Notes: generated by a model not told the origin, from the letters alone. A stretch of DNA of 7,861 bases from Dehalococcoidales bacterium (GCA_020343555.1 CP070800.1:726265-734125), one strand, 5' to 3'. Positions 1 through 5,976 are shown, numbered from the stretch's first letter. Made by a program: numbers and translations.

Positions 1-15
1 CCCAGGTGGGCATAG
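1..15 (+). CDS. Possible C-terminal tail of an upstream gene (partial)
   Basis: Frame 1 reads Pro-Arg-Trp-Ala then a TAG stop at 13-15, 21 bases before the next start. A terminal -PR(x) tail is common in acyl-CoA dehydrogenases, which often end in LGLPR-like sequence, so the upstream gene could be a second dehydrogenase. That is inference from four codons only. Frame 2 is also open from the left edge to a TGA at 38-40 that would overlap the next start (ATGA), so the frame of the upstream gene cannot be settled here. Confidence 0.3.
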   Translation, partial: PRWA

Positions 16-36
16 AAAAGAGAGGAGTAATATCAA

Positions 37-1176
37 ATGAACTTTGAACTTGATGAAGAGCAAGTAATGCTGAAAACTTCAGCCCGTGATTTTCTCGAGA
101 AAGAGTGCCCTAAGGAACTGGTCAGAGAAATAATGGAAGACGAGGAGAAGGCGTATTCTCCCGAGCTCTGGAAGAAGATGGCTGGACTGGGATGGCTGGG
201 CCTGTCCTTCCCCGAGGAGTACGGTGGAGCCGATTTTTCTTTCTTGGACCTGGCGGTACTACTGGAGGAGTGCGGACGCGCCCTGGTTCCCGGTCCGCTG
301 GTTCCGACAGTCGTACATGTCGGGCATACTATTCTTGCTGCAGGCACCGAAGAACAGAAACAGGACATACTTCCCAGGATGATAAACGGCGAGTTGATAC
401 TTACGCTGGCTTTCCAGGAGGAAAATGGAAGTCTGGAAGCATCCGGTATGACGGTTAAAGCGGAAAAATCCGGTGACAACTATATCATCAACGGCACCAA
501 GCTGTTTGTACCGGATGCCCATATAGCCGATTATCTGCTCTGTATCACCAGGACAACCGACGGCGCGGACAAGGAAGAAGGAATCACCCTTTTTCTTGTA
601 GATTCGAAAGCAGACGGTGTCCAGGTGGAAATTCTCAAGACAATGACAGGGGAAAAGCTTTGCGAAGTTGTTTTCAATAACGTTTCAGTTCCAGCGAAAA
701 GCATAATAGGCGAAGTCGACAAGGGATGGCCGGTTGTTGTGAAGATGAAGCATGAAGCGGAGGTTGCCGAGGCAGCCTGGATGACAGGTGGAGCTCGCTG
801 GGCACTCGATACAACGATAGATTATGCCAAGGAGAGAATCGCCTTCGAGAGACCGATAGGCAGTTTCCAGGCAATACAGCATAAACTCGCCGAGATAGCA
901 CTCGAGGTTGAAGGCTCAACGTCAATAATATATTACGCAGCATGGACGATAATGGAGAACGCTCCGGATATTGCCATGGCTGCGTCGATGGCGAAGGCCT
1001 GGTGCGGTGAATCCTACAAGCGTGCTGTATTCGATGGTGTCCAGATTCATGGCGGTATCGGTTTTACCTGGGATCATGATATGCATCTCTACTTCAAGAG
1101 AGCCAAAGCATGTGAAGTGAATTTCGGTGATAGTGACTATCATCGTGAAAAAGTAGCAAAATTACTGGAAATCTAA
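37..1176 (+). CDS. Acyl-CoA dehydrogenase family flavoprotein
   Basis: A cytoplasmic FAD enzyme of the acyl-CoA dehydrogenase fold, expected to introduce an alpha,beta double bond into an acyl-CoA and pass electrons to ETF. The 379 residues match the family length. The N-terminal helical domain spans about 1-115 (GLSFPEEYGGAD near 55-66), the central beta domain about 120-215, and the C-terminal helical domain about 230-375 with YAKERIAFERPIGSFQAIQH (263-282) and QIHGGIGFTWDHD (336-348), both hallmark FAD/subunit-contact stretches. The start is supported by GAGGAG at 22-27, nine bases upstream. Oddities: the YEGT-type motif carrying the C-terminal catalytic Glu of MCAD-like enzymes is absent, the region reading VNFGDSDYHRE (361-371), and the usual Gly of the FGRPIG motif is Glu271. 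Glutamates at 240, 242 and 245 lie near the alternative catalytic position used by isovaleryl-CoA dehydrogenase, but I cannot align them securely. The GD..HRE tail resembles subunits of heteromeric FadE pairs, so this may be one half of an alpha2beta2 enzyme. It is first in a line of CoA-ester genes. Family certain; substrate and direction unknown (a CaiA-like reductase is possible). Confidence 0.93.
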   Translation: MNFELDEEQVMLKTSARDFLEKECPKELVREIMEDEEKAYSPELWKKMAGLGWLGLSFPEEYGGADFSFLDLAVLLEECGRALVPGPLVPTVVHVGHTILAAGTEEQKQDILPRMINGELILTLAFQEENGSLEASGMTVKAEKSGDNYIINGTKLFVPDAHIADYLLCITRTTDGADKEEGITLFLVDSKADGVQVEILKTMTGEKLCEVVFNNVSVPAKSIIGEVDKGWPVVVKMKHEAEVAEAAWMTGGARWALDTTIDYAKERIAFERPIGSFQAIQHKLAEIALEVEGSTSIIYYAAWTIMENAPDIAMAASMAKAWCGESYKRAVFDGVQIHGGIGFTWDHDMHLYFKRAKACEVNFGDSDYHREKVAKLLEI

Positions 1177-1196
1177 TAGATGTTGATATCCGGAGA

Positions 1197-1225
1197 TTGA
1201 CTTCATTTATAACAAGTTATAAAAT
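1197..1225 (+). promoter_or_regulatory. Sigma70-like promoter before the enoyl-CoA hydratase gene
   Basis: TTGACT at 1197-1202 (five of six -35 consensus bases) is followed after exactly 17 bases by TAAAAT at 1220-1225 (five of six -10 consensus bases). Transcription would begin near 1232, giving an unusually long leader of about 160 bases before the start codon at 1393. An alternative -10 box, TATAAA at 1218-1223, has a 15-base spacer. Seen directly in sequence; activity is inferred. Confidence 0.55.
1206..1223. promoter_or_regulatory. Perfect 18-bp palindrome inside the promoter spacer (operator candidate)
   Basis: Arms TTTATAAC (1206-1213) and GTTATAAA (1216-1223) are exact reverse complements around a 2-base AA spacer. 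The palindrome sits between the -35 and -10 boxes and overlaps the -10, where a dimeric repressor of TetR or GntR type would block RNA polymerase. No regulator gene is in the window, so the binding protein is unknown. Confidence 0.5.
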
Positions 1226-1239
1226 CAGCCCACACTGAA

Positions 1240-1344
1240 ATGAAATATCCTGGATTTGAAGGAGGTGATAATCTGCCCTTCATGGTTGATTCAAATACCT
1301 GCGGCAGTAAAACAGAAAATAGACCCGTGCGAATCGATAAATAA
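1240..1344 (+). CDS. Possible 34-codon leader ORF (hypothetical)
   Basis: An ATG at 1240 opens a 34-codon frame ending in TAA at 1342-1344, entirely within the 216-base gap between the dehydrogenase and hydratase genes and just downstream of the predicted transcription start. It has no Shine-Dalgarno of its own. A consensus one lies inside it at 1259-1269, which could instead serve a CTG at 1273 (spacing 7) or the in-frame ATG at 1282 (spacing 16, too long). The peptide resembles no family I know and has no membrane segment. It may be a regulatory leader peptide, a decayed gene fragment or chance. Confidence 0.2.
   Translation: MKYPGFEGGDNLPFMVDSNTCGSKTENRPVRIDK
1259..1269 (+). promoter_or_regulatory. 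Isolated near-perfect Shine-Dalgarno in the leader
   Basis: AAGGAGGTGAT matches 11 contiguous bases of the complement of the bacterial 16S 3' end. It is far stronger than the site actually serving the hydratase gene (AGGAG at 1380-1384) and lies 120 bases upstream of it, with no well-spaced ATG behind it. It could drive a short leader peptide from CTG 1273 or ATG 1282, or hold a ribosome on the leader. Confidence 0.4.
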
Positions 1345-1351
1345 TAATCAA

Positions 1352-1370
1352 CGTGGTCATTTTTTCCACG
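1352..1370 (+). promoter_or_regulatory. Small stem-loop just upstream of the hydratase ribosome binding site
   Basis: CGTGG (1352-1356) pairs perfectly with CCACG (1366-1370) around a 9-base loop TCATTTTTT. The T run is in the loop rather than after the stem, so this is not a standard intrinsic terminator. It ends nine bases before the AGGAG that serves the start at 1393 and might affect translation or RNA processing. Confidence 0.3.
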
Positions 1371-1392
1371 AATAACTTCAGGAGAACGAAAA

Positions 1393-2157
1393 ATGCCGAT
1401 AGAATATGTTAAAGAAGGTCATGTAGCCACATTTACCATCAACAATCCGGAAGTGATGAATGCTCTGACTCCGACCCAGGTGGCGGAATGGACGGATGCG
1501 TTGATAGACTTTCGTGATGACAAGGATATGTGGGTGGGAATTGTGACTGGAGCCGGCGAAAGGGCTTTTTGCACAGGCTTAAATCTCAGGAGTGCCGGTC
1601 AGACAGCCAGTGGTGAAGCGAGGCCTATCCCAAAGGAAACACTCGTTCGAGGTCTCAAGCTGTACAAACCCCTCATCGCGGCTATTAATGGGTACGCTCT
1701 GGGCGGAGGTCTTGAAATAGCTCTTGCCTGTGATATCAGGATAGCTTCGGAAAATGCTCAACTGGGACTTACGGAAGTGACCTTGGGCCTGCTGCCTGGC
1801 TGGGGAGGTACTCAAAGATTACCGCGTCTCGTTCCATTCAGTGTGGCTGCGGAGATGATGATAATGGGCAGGCGAGTGAAAGCCGATGAAGCTCTTGCGA
1901 TAAGGCTTGTACATGAAGTGGTACCGCTGGAAAATCTGATGGAAGCAGCCAGAGTGCGTGCCGAGAAGATAGCCGAATCGGCACCTCTTGCGGTACAGGG
2001 CGTCAAAGAGGCTATGCTAAGAGGTATTGAAATGACCCTGGAGGATGGTCTCGCTCTCGAAAGTGAACTGGGCCGGAGAGTAAATTCCTCTAAAGATTTT
2101 GCCGAAGGAATGAAGGCTTTCGCGGAAAAAAGGAAACCGAATTATACAGGTGAATAA
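1393..2157 (+). CDS. Enoyl-CoA hydratase/isomerase (crotonase) family protein
   Basis: A crotonase-fold enzyme of 254 residues, normal family length, expected to hydrate a 2-enoyl-CoA to the 3-hydroxyacyl-CoA in the cytoplasm, probably as a trimer or hexamer. The oxyanion-hole strands are visible: AFCTGLNL at 58-65 (the common Asp of the AGADL motif is Asn64) and NGYALGGGLEIALACD at 99-114. Both catalytic glutamates of rat mitochondrial hydratase (Glu144 and Glu164) have counterparts here, Glu108 in GGGLE and Glu128 in GLTEVTLGLLPGWGGTQRL, so hydratase activity is more likely than isomerase or hydrolase. ATG 1393 has AGGAG at 1380-1384, eight bases away. The SDR gene follows after 35 bases, so the two are surely co-transcribed. 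The upstream gap of 216 bases carries its own promoter candidate. A CaiD-like or BbsH-like role is possible; the substrate is not readable. Confidence 0.93.
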   Translation: MPIEYVKEGHVATFTINNPEVMNALTPTQVAEWTDALIDFRDDKDMWVGIVTGAGERAFCTGLNLRSAGQTASGEARPIPKETLVRGLKLYKPLIAAINGYALGGGLEIALACDIRIASENAQLGLTEVTLGLLPGWGGTQRLPRLVPFSVAAEMMIMGRRVKADEALAIRLVHEVVPLENLMEAARVRAEKIAESAPLAVQGVKEAMLRGIEMTLEDGLALESELGRRVNSSKDFAEGMKAFAEKRKPNYTGE

Positions 2158-2192
2158 GTCTATTTCAAAATATAAGAAAGAAGGTATATGAA

Positions 2193-2957
2193 ATGGATTA
2201 TGGATTAAAAGGCAGGAATGCAGTAGTCACAGGTACCGGACGCCAGGGAGCGATGGGACATACTATTGCTAAAACTCTGGCCGGTGAAGGCGCGAATATC
2301 GCCTGTGTCGACGTCAATATCGAGGGTGCCGAAGCGATCGCTGAGGAACTCCGGGGAATGGGAGTTAACGCCAAAGCCTACAATATTGACCAGAGCGAAT
2401 ACGAGCAGGTTCAAGAAGGAGCAGCAAAGATACTGGCCGAGATGGGGCCGGTTGATATACTGGTCAATAACGCAGCTCTTCTTCGTGGCGGTGGACGTAT
2501 CCAGAAAACGTCCGTCGAAGACTGGAAAAACCTTTTGAAGATCGATCTGGACGGCCCATGGTACTGGATAAGGGAACTCTGGGACCAGATGGTTGAACGA
2601 GAGTATGGACGCATTGTTAATATATCCTCTATTGCCGGCGTCCAGGGTGGTTTCGGCCAAGCTAACTACTCGGCCGCTAAAGCCGGTGTTGTCGCACTGG
2701 CAAAAACAGCCGCACTTGAAGGTGCCAGGCATGGCATCACTGCCAATACCGTAACTCTTGGCGTAGTCGATACCAGTGGAGGAAGAATACTTGAATCCGA
2801 AACCTTCCAGCGGATCGTAGCGCAGGTAGCCATGCGGAAAATGGGAGAGCCGATTGATGTAGCGACCCTCATAGCGTTCCTGGTTTCTGAACAGTGCAAA
2901 TACATAACCGGTCAGAACATACATGTAATGGGCGGTCTCGACCTGTTCACATATTAA
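2193..2957 (+). CDS. Short-chain dehydrogenase/reductase (SDR), probable 3-hydroxyacyl-CoA dehydrogenase
   Basis: A classical SDR of 254 residues with a Rossmann fold. The nucleotide-binding loop reads TGTGRQGAMG (13-22), longer than the usual TGxxxGxG. Asp40 at the end of the second strand predicts NAD(H) rather than NADP(H). NNAA is at 92-95; Ser145 or Ser146 in NISS, Tyr159 and Lys163 (YSAAK) complete the catalytic triad. The fourth tetrad residue, normally Asn in the vNLxG motif, is Asp118 (KIDLDG). In this context it most likely oxidises the 3-hydroxyacyl-CoA made by the hydratase next door, the role played by BbsC/BbsD in benzylsuccinate oxidation; a steroid or other alcohol dehydrogenase is the alternative. 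GAAGG at 2180-2184 sets the start at 2193; an ATG at 2188 is in another frame. The gene is followed by two strong stem-loops. Confidence 0.93.
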   Translation: MDYGLKGRNAVVTGTGRQGAMGHTIAKTLAGEGANIACVDVNIEGAEAIAEELRGMGVNAKAYNIDQSEYEQVQEGAAKILAEMGPVDILVNNAALLRGGGRIQKTSVEDWKNLLKIDLDGPWYWIRELWDQMVEREYGRIVNISSIAGVQGGFGQANYSAAKAGVVALAKTAALEGARHGITANTVTLGVVDTSGGRILESETFQRIVAQVAMRKMGEPIDVATLIAFLVSEQCKYITGQNIHVMGGLDLFTY

Positions 2958-2973
2958 AACAGAAAAAGATGAT

Positions 2974-3006
2974 AATAGCTGCGGAATAAAATACTCCGCA
3001 GCTATT
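2974..3006 (+). terminator. Strong 12-bp stem-loop after the SDR gene
   Basis: AATAGCTGCGGA (2974-2985) and TCCGCAGCTATT (2995-3006) are exact reverse complements around a 9-base A/T-rich loop. It begins 16 bases after the SDR stop. Only TTT follows the G/C-rich part of the stem before TCACGG, so termination would be partial at best; a 3'-end stabiliser or an intercistronic processing hairpin fits as well. Confidence 0.55.
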
Positions 3007-3009
3007 TCA

Positions 3010-3057
3010 CGGTATATGATTTTCGGTGATGTGCAATCACCTGGATTTCATATACCG
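3010..3057 (+). promoter_or_regulatory. Two-tier 48-base stem-loop upstream of the first CoA-transferase
   Basis: The outer stem CGGTATATGA (3010-3019) pairs with TCATATACCG (3048-3057), 10 bp and perfect. Inside it GGTGAT (3025-3030) pairs with ATCACC (3036-3041) around a 5-base loop, with a small internal loop between the stems. It starts three bases after the preceding hairpin and ends 58 bases before the start codon at 3116. No T run follows, so it looks like a structured leader or a protein-binding palindrome rather than a simple terminator. Confidence 0.5.
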
Positions 3058-3115
3058 CTTTCAGGTCATATCTTTATCATTTAAGTTCAGCGAAGAGTTG
3101 AAGGGAGTCCACCAT

Positions 3116-4363
3116 ATGGCAGAGGAAGACAATGTTTCAGGCATGCTGAGTCCTTACCGGATTCTGGATCTGACCGATGAGAAGGGATTTCTCTGTGGGA
3201 AGATGCTCGGAGATCTCGGGGCAGACATAATAAAAATAGAAAAGCCGGATGGAGATTCCTCGCGGAACATCGGTCCGTATTACCACGATGAGATCGATCC
3301 TGAGAAAAGCCTTTACTGGTTTTCCTATAACGCAAACAAGCGTGGAATCACCCTGGATATCGAGAATCCTCAAGGCAAAGATATATTCAAAGAGCTGGTA
3401 AAAACCGCAGACGTAGTAGTCGAATCATTTCCTCCCGGTTATATGAATGAACTCGGACTCGGATACGAGGAACTGGAGAAGATAAATAAAGAAATAATCC
3501 TGACATCTATCACTCCATATGGCCAGACCGGACCTTACAGGGACTTCAAATACTCCGATATCACTCTCTATGCTATGGGAGGATATATGTCTTCCGTCGG
3601 AGATGCGGACAGACCACCCGTTCGGATAAGCCATCATTTTCAGACGTATCTCCATGGTGGTGGTCAAGCCGCTCAGGGTGTACTGTTCTCCCTTTACCAT
3701 CGTGAGATGACAGGTGAAGGCCAGTACATCGATGTCTCGATCCACGACTCAACCTCGAGAATCACTCCGGAAAGAGTGACGGCGTTCTGGGATTTCAGTA
3801 AAAGAATCCAGCACCGCGGTGGAGGAAGGGCAATTTTAGGACGGATATGGGAATGTAAGGACGGATACGTGTATGCGATGTACTGGGGAGGTACTGCAGG
3901 TAAGCGATGGAATGGTCCAATCGTAAAGTGGATGGAGAGCGAAGGAGTTGCCACCGACTTTATTAAAGAGTTTAACTGGGAAGAATTGAATTTGATGCAT
4001 ACCTCACCGGAAATTTTAAGGAAAATTGCCGAACCGACACGGGAACTTTTCATGCGGCATACCAAGGCGGAGCTGCTGGAAGCCGCGCTTGAACATAATG
4101 CCCAGGTCTATCCTCTCAACAGTACCGCTGAGATAGCCGGTAATCGACAACTTGCGGCAAGGGATTACTGGGTCAAGCTGGATCAACCCGAACTGGGAAC
4201 TACGATAACCTACCCCGGATCTTTTGCCAAGACAACAGAAGCGCCCCCACGCGTGACACGACGTGCTCCGCTTGTCGGCGAACACAACGAAGAAATTTAT
4301 ATTGATGAATTGAGATATTCGGAAGAAAAGCTCCAAGAACTGAAACGGGACGGAATCATTTAA
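3116..4363 (+). CDS. Family III (CaiB/BaiF) CoA-transferase, subunit lacking the catalytic Asp
   Basis: A 415-residue member of the formyl-CoA transferase/CaiB family, which moves CoA between carboxylic acids as interlocked dimers. The N-terminal Rossmann-like part has YRILDLTDEKGFLCGKMLGDLGADIIKIEKP split across 14-44; further marks are GQTGP (136-140), REMTGEGQYIDVSI (196-209) and the C-terminal PLVGEHNEEI (385-394). The small domain is about 225-350. The catalytic Asp (Asp169 in formyl-CoA transferase) should lie 18 residues before the conserved Arg196; here that position is Tyr178, and residues 166-196 contain no Asp or Glu at all. The protein alone is therefore unlikely to follow the usual anhydride mechanism, and it probably pairs with the neighbouring transferase 25 bases downstream, as two different subunits do in BbsEF. 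The start at 3116 has AAGGGAG about eight bases upstream and a normal family N-terminus; a GTG at 3026 would add 30 residues but lies inside a stem-loop and has no ribosome site. Confidence 0.9.
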   Translation: MAEEDNVSGMLSPYRILDLTDEKGFLCGKMLGDLGADIIKIEKPDGDSSRNIGPYYHDEIDPEKSLYWFSYNANKRGITLDIENPQGKDIFKELVKTADVVVESFPPGYMNELGLGYEELEKINKEIILTSITPYGQTGPYRDFKYSDITLYAMGGYMSSVGDADRPPVRISHHFQTYLHGGGQAAQGVLFSLYHREMTGEGQYIDVSIHDSTSRITPERVTAFWDFSKRIQHRGGGRAILGRIWECKDGYVYAMYWGGTAGKRWNGPIVKWMESEGVATDFIKEFNWEELNLMHTSPEILRKIAEPTRELFMRHTKAELLEAALEHNAQVYPLNSTAEIAGNRQLAARDYWVKLDQPELGTTITYPGSFAKTTEAPPRVTRRAPLVGEHNEEIYIDELRYSEEKLQELKRDGII

Positions 4364-4388
4364 TGAAGCCAGATGCAGGAGAAGAGAA

Positions 4389-5861
4389 ATGCCGAAGAAG
4401 CTGTTAGATGGAGTGAAGATCTGTGATTTTTCACGGGTAATCGTCGGACCGTTGACGACCAAACCATTGTCAGATTACGGTGCCACGGTGGTCAGGATAG
4501 AAGGCAGGACAAATCTTGAAATATTCAGAACACAGGCAGCTGATCCCGACCTGGCAACGCAATTTACGCAGTGGAATACCGGGAAGTTAGGCGTAACCCT
4601 TAAACTTAATGATCCCAGAGGAAGAGACATAGCTTTGAAGATAGCTGCCTGGGCTGATATCGTGGTCGAAAACTTCGCCGGTGGCGTGATTGAAAAACTG
4701 AGTCTTGGATATGAAGAAATTAAAAAAGTAAATCCGAACGTGATAATGTTGAGTTCCTGCATGCAGGGCCAGACCGGACCGTTTTCCCGGCACCCGGGAT
4801 GGGGATTCCAGCTTTCGGCTCTTTCCGGTTTCAGCCATATCGCTGGCTGGCTGGATAGACCTCCGCCTGAACTCGGAGTGTATACCGATTTCATTACACC
4901 ACATTATAATGTCTGCCTTCTTCTGGGAGCACTGATATACCGAAAACGTACCGGAAAGGGTATGTATATCGATACCGCTCAATTCGAGACCGGTCTGCAC
5001 TTTATCTCGCCACTGATCCTGGATTATTTTGTAAACGACCGCAATGCCGAGAGAATGGGAAATCGTTCCGATACGGCGTCACCGCATAATGCCTTCCGTT
5101 GTAAAGATGAAGCAAGGTACTGCGTAATCAATATTTCCAATGATGAAGAATGGGAAAAATTCTGTGGAGTTCTGGAAAATCCGAAATGGACAAAAGAAGA
5201 GAGATTTAGTACTCAGGAATTGAGAGAAGCGAATAGAGAAGAACTCAGGAAACTGGTTGAACAGTGGACGGCTGACCTCTGGGTAGAAGAAGTGATAAAC
5301 AGGATGCAGCCTGTAACGATAACTGCTGAAAGGCTCCTAAATGATAACGACTCTCAGAAAGTTAATAATTCCTACCGCTGTAAGAATGAAGACAGGTGGT
5401 GTGCTATCGCTGTGACCACCGATGAAGAGTGGAGGAATTTTTGTGAAGCTATCGGTAATCCCGAATGGAAGAATGACCAGCGGTTCAGCACCCTCGCGGC
5501 AAGAAAAGCAAACGAGGACGAACTGGAGAGCCTGGTAGAGAAATGGACGACTCAACATTTGGCTTTCGATGTAATGAATATTATGCAGGATGCCGGTGTG
5601 CCTGCCGGAGTAGTAGAGACCGGAGAAGACCAGCTTGAACACGACCTACAGACCCGGCACAGGAATTTCTTCCAGGAACTCGACCATCCGAGACTCGGAA
5701 AACACCATGCTGCGGCTTCGCCATTTCAGATGTCGAAAGCGCCATGCGAACTCGAACGGGCACCGCTGCTGGGAGAACATAACGAGTATGTATTAAAAGA
5801 GATACTCGGGTTTACTGACGAAGAGATTATCGACCTGGTAGTGAATGGCATCCTTGAATAG
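4389..5861 (+). CDS. Family III (CaiB/BaiF) CoA-transferase with tandemly duplicated small domain
   Basis: A 490-residue CoA-transferase, about 90 longer than is usual for the family. The N-terminal domain starts LLDGVKICDFSRVIVGP (5-21), with TKPLSDYGATVVRIE at 24-38 and GQTGP at 127-131. Asp167 lies exactly 18 residues before the Arg of YRKRTGKG and so fits the catalytic aspartate that forms the aspartyl-CoA/anhydride intermediates. The extra length is explained by two copies of the small domain: residues 234-307 and 327-400 align without a gap at a spacing of 93, 35 of 74 identical, sharing RCK, DEEW, NP.W, RFST, AN..EL, LVE.WT and MQ. Only the second copy keeps the family's AGVPAGVV turn (402-409); in the first it has become PVTITAERLL. 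The C-terminus has PLLGEHNEYVL (459-469). AGGAG at 4377-4381 is seven bases before the start, and the gene lies 25 bases after its partner, so the two are translated from one mRNA. Probably the catalytic subunit of a heteromeric transferase; substrate unknown. Confidence 0.92.
   Translation: MPKKLLDGVKICDFSRVIVGPLTTKPLSDYGATVVRIEGRTNLEIFRTQAADPDLATQFTQWNTGKLGVTLKLNDPRGRDIALKIAAWADIVVENFAGGVIEKLSLGYEEIKKVNPNVIMLSSCMQGQTGPFSRHPGWGFQLSALSGFSHIAGWLDRPPPELGVYTDFITPHYNVCLLLGALIYRKRTGKGMYIDTAQFETGLHFISPLILDYFVNDRNAERMGNRSDTASPHNAFRCKDEARYCVINISNDEEWEKFCGVLENPKWTKEERFSTQELREANREELRKLVEQWTADLWVEEVINRMQPVTITAERLLNDNDSQKVNNSYRCKNEDRWCAIAVTTDEEWRNFCEAIGNPEWKNDQRFSTLAARKANEDELESLVEKWTTQHLAFDVMNIMQDAGVPAGVVETGEDQLEHDLQTRHRNFFQELDHPRLGKHHAAASPFQMSKAPCELERAPLLGEHNEYVLKEILGFTDEEIIDLVVNGILE
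5088..5309 (+). repeat. Intragenic tandem duplication, copy 1 (residues 234-307)
   Basis: First copy of the duplicated small-domain segment in the second CoA-transferase. It aligns in frame and without gaps to 5367-5588, offset 279 bases (93 codons); 35 of 74 encoded residues are identical. The DNA has drifted at many third positions, so the duplication is old rather than an assembly artefact. Confidence 0.9.
5367..5588 (+). repeat. Intragenic tandem duplication, copy 2 (residues 327-400)
   Basis: Second copy of the segment at 5088-5309. It runs on into the family's AGVPAGVV motif, so this copy looks closer to the ancestral single small domain. Shared anchor residues include R330/C331/K332, W348, F351, C352, N357/P358, W360, R365-T368, W386 and M399/Q400. 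Confidence 0.9.
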
Positions 5862-5911
5862 TAGCGATACCCTGGTTCTGTGATAATATCGATCCTTGAC
5901 TGCTACATCAT

Positions 5912-5939
5912 ACCTGGAATTCCAACTCAGGTTATTTTT
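5912..5939 (+). terminator. Weak intrinsic-terminator-like hairpin after the CoA-transferase genes
   Basis: ACCTG (5912-5916) pairs with CAGGT (5928-5932) around an 11-base loop and is followed by TATTTTT. The loop contains part of a TGGAATTCCA palindrome that could fold alternatively. The stem is short, so termination is likely partial. Its place, 50 bases after the transferase stop and before the methyltransferase, fits the end of the CoA-ester operon. Confidence 0.4.
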
Positions 5940-5976
5940 CAGGTTTTGTGAGTATGTTTGTTGAGTATTAAGAACG

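Noticed and set aside
2205..2924. Long open frame (239 codons) on the minus strand opposite the SDR gene
   Set aside because: It lies wholly antisense to a gene with all SDR motifs, its translation matches no family I recognise, and it is explained by the codon pattern of the + strand gene.
2183..3019. GGTATATGA occurring at both 2183-2191 and 3011-3019
   Set aside because: Nine-base repeats are common by chance in a window this size; the second copy is meaningful only as a stem arm.
3026..3115. Upstream GTG/ATG starts for the first CoA-transferase, adding 29-30 residues
   Set aside because: They have no ribosome binding site, sit inside a stem-loop, and extend past the normal family N-terminus; ATG 3116 has AAGGGAG at good spacing.
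5861..5906. GTAGC...GCTAC and CGATA...TATCG pairings just after the second CoA-transferase
   Set aside because: Short stems separated by large loops and mismatches; not clearly better than chance, and no T tract follows.
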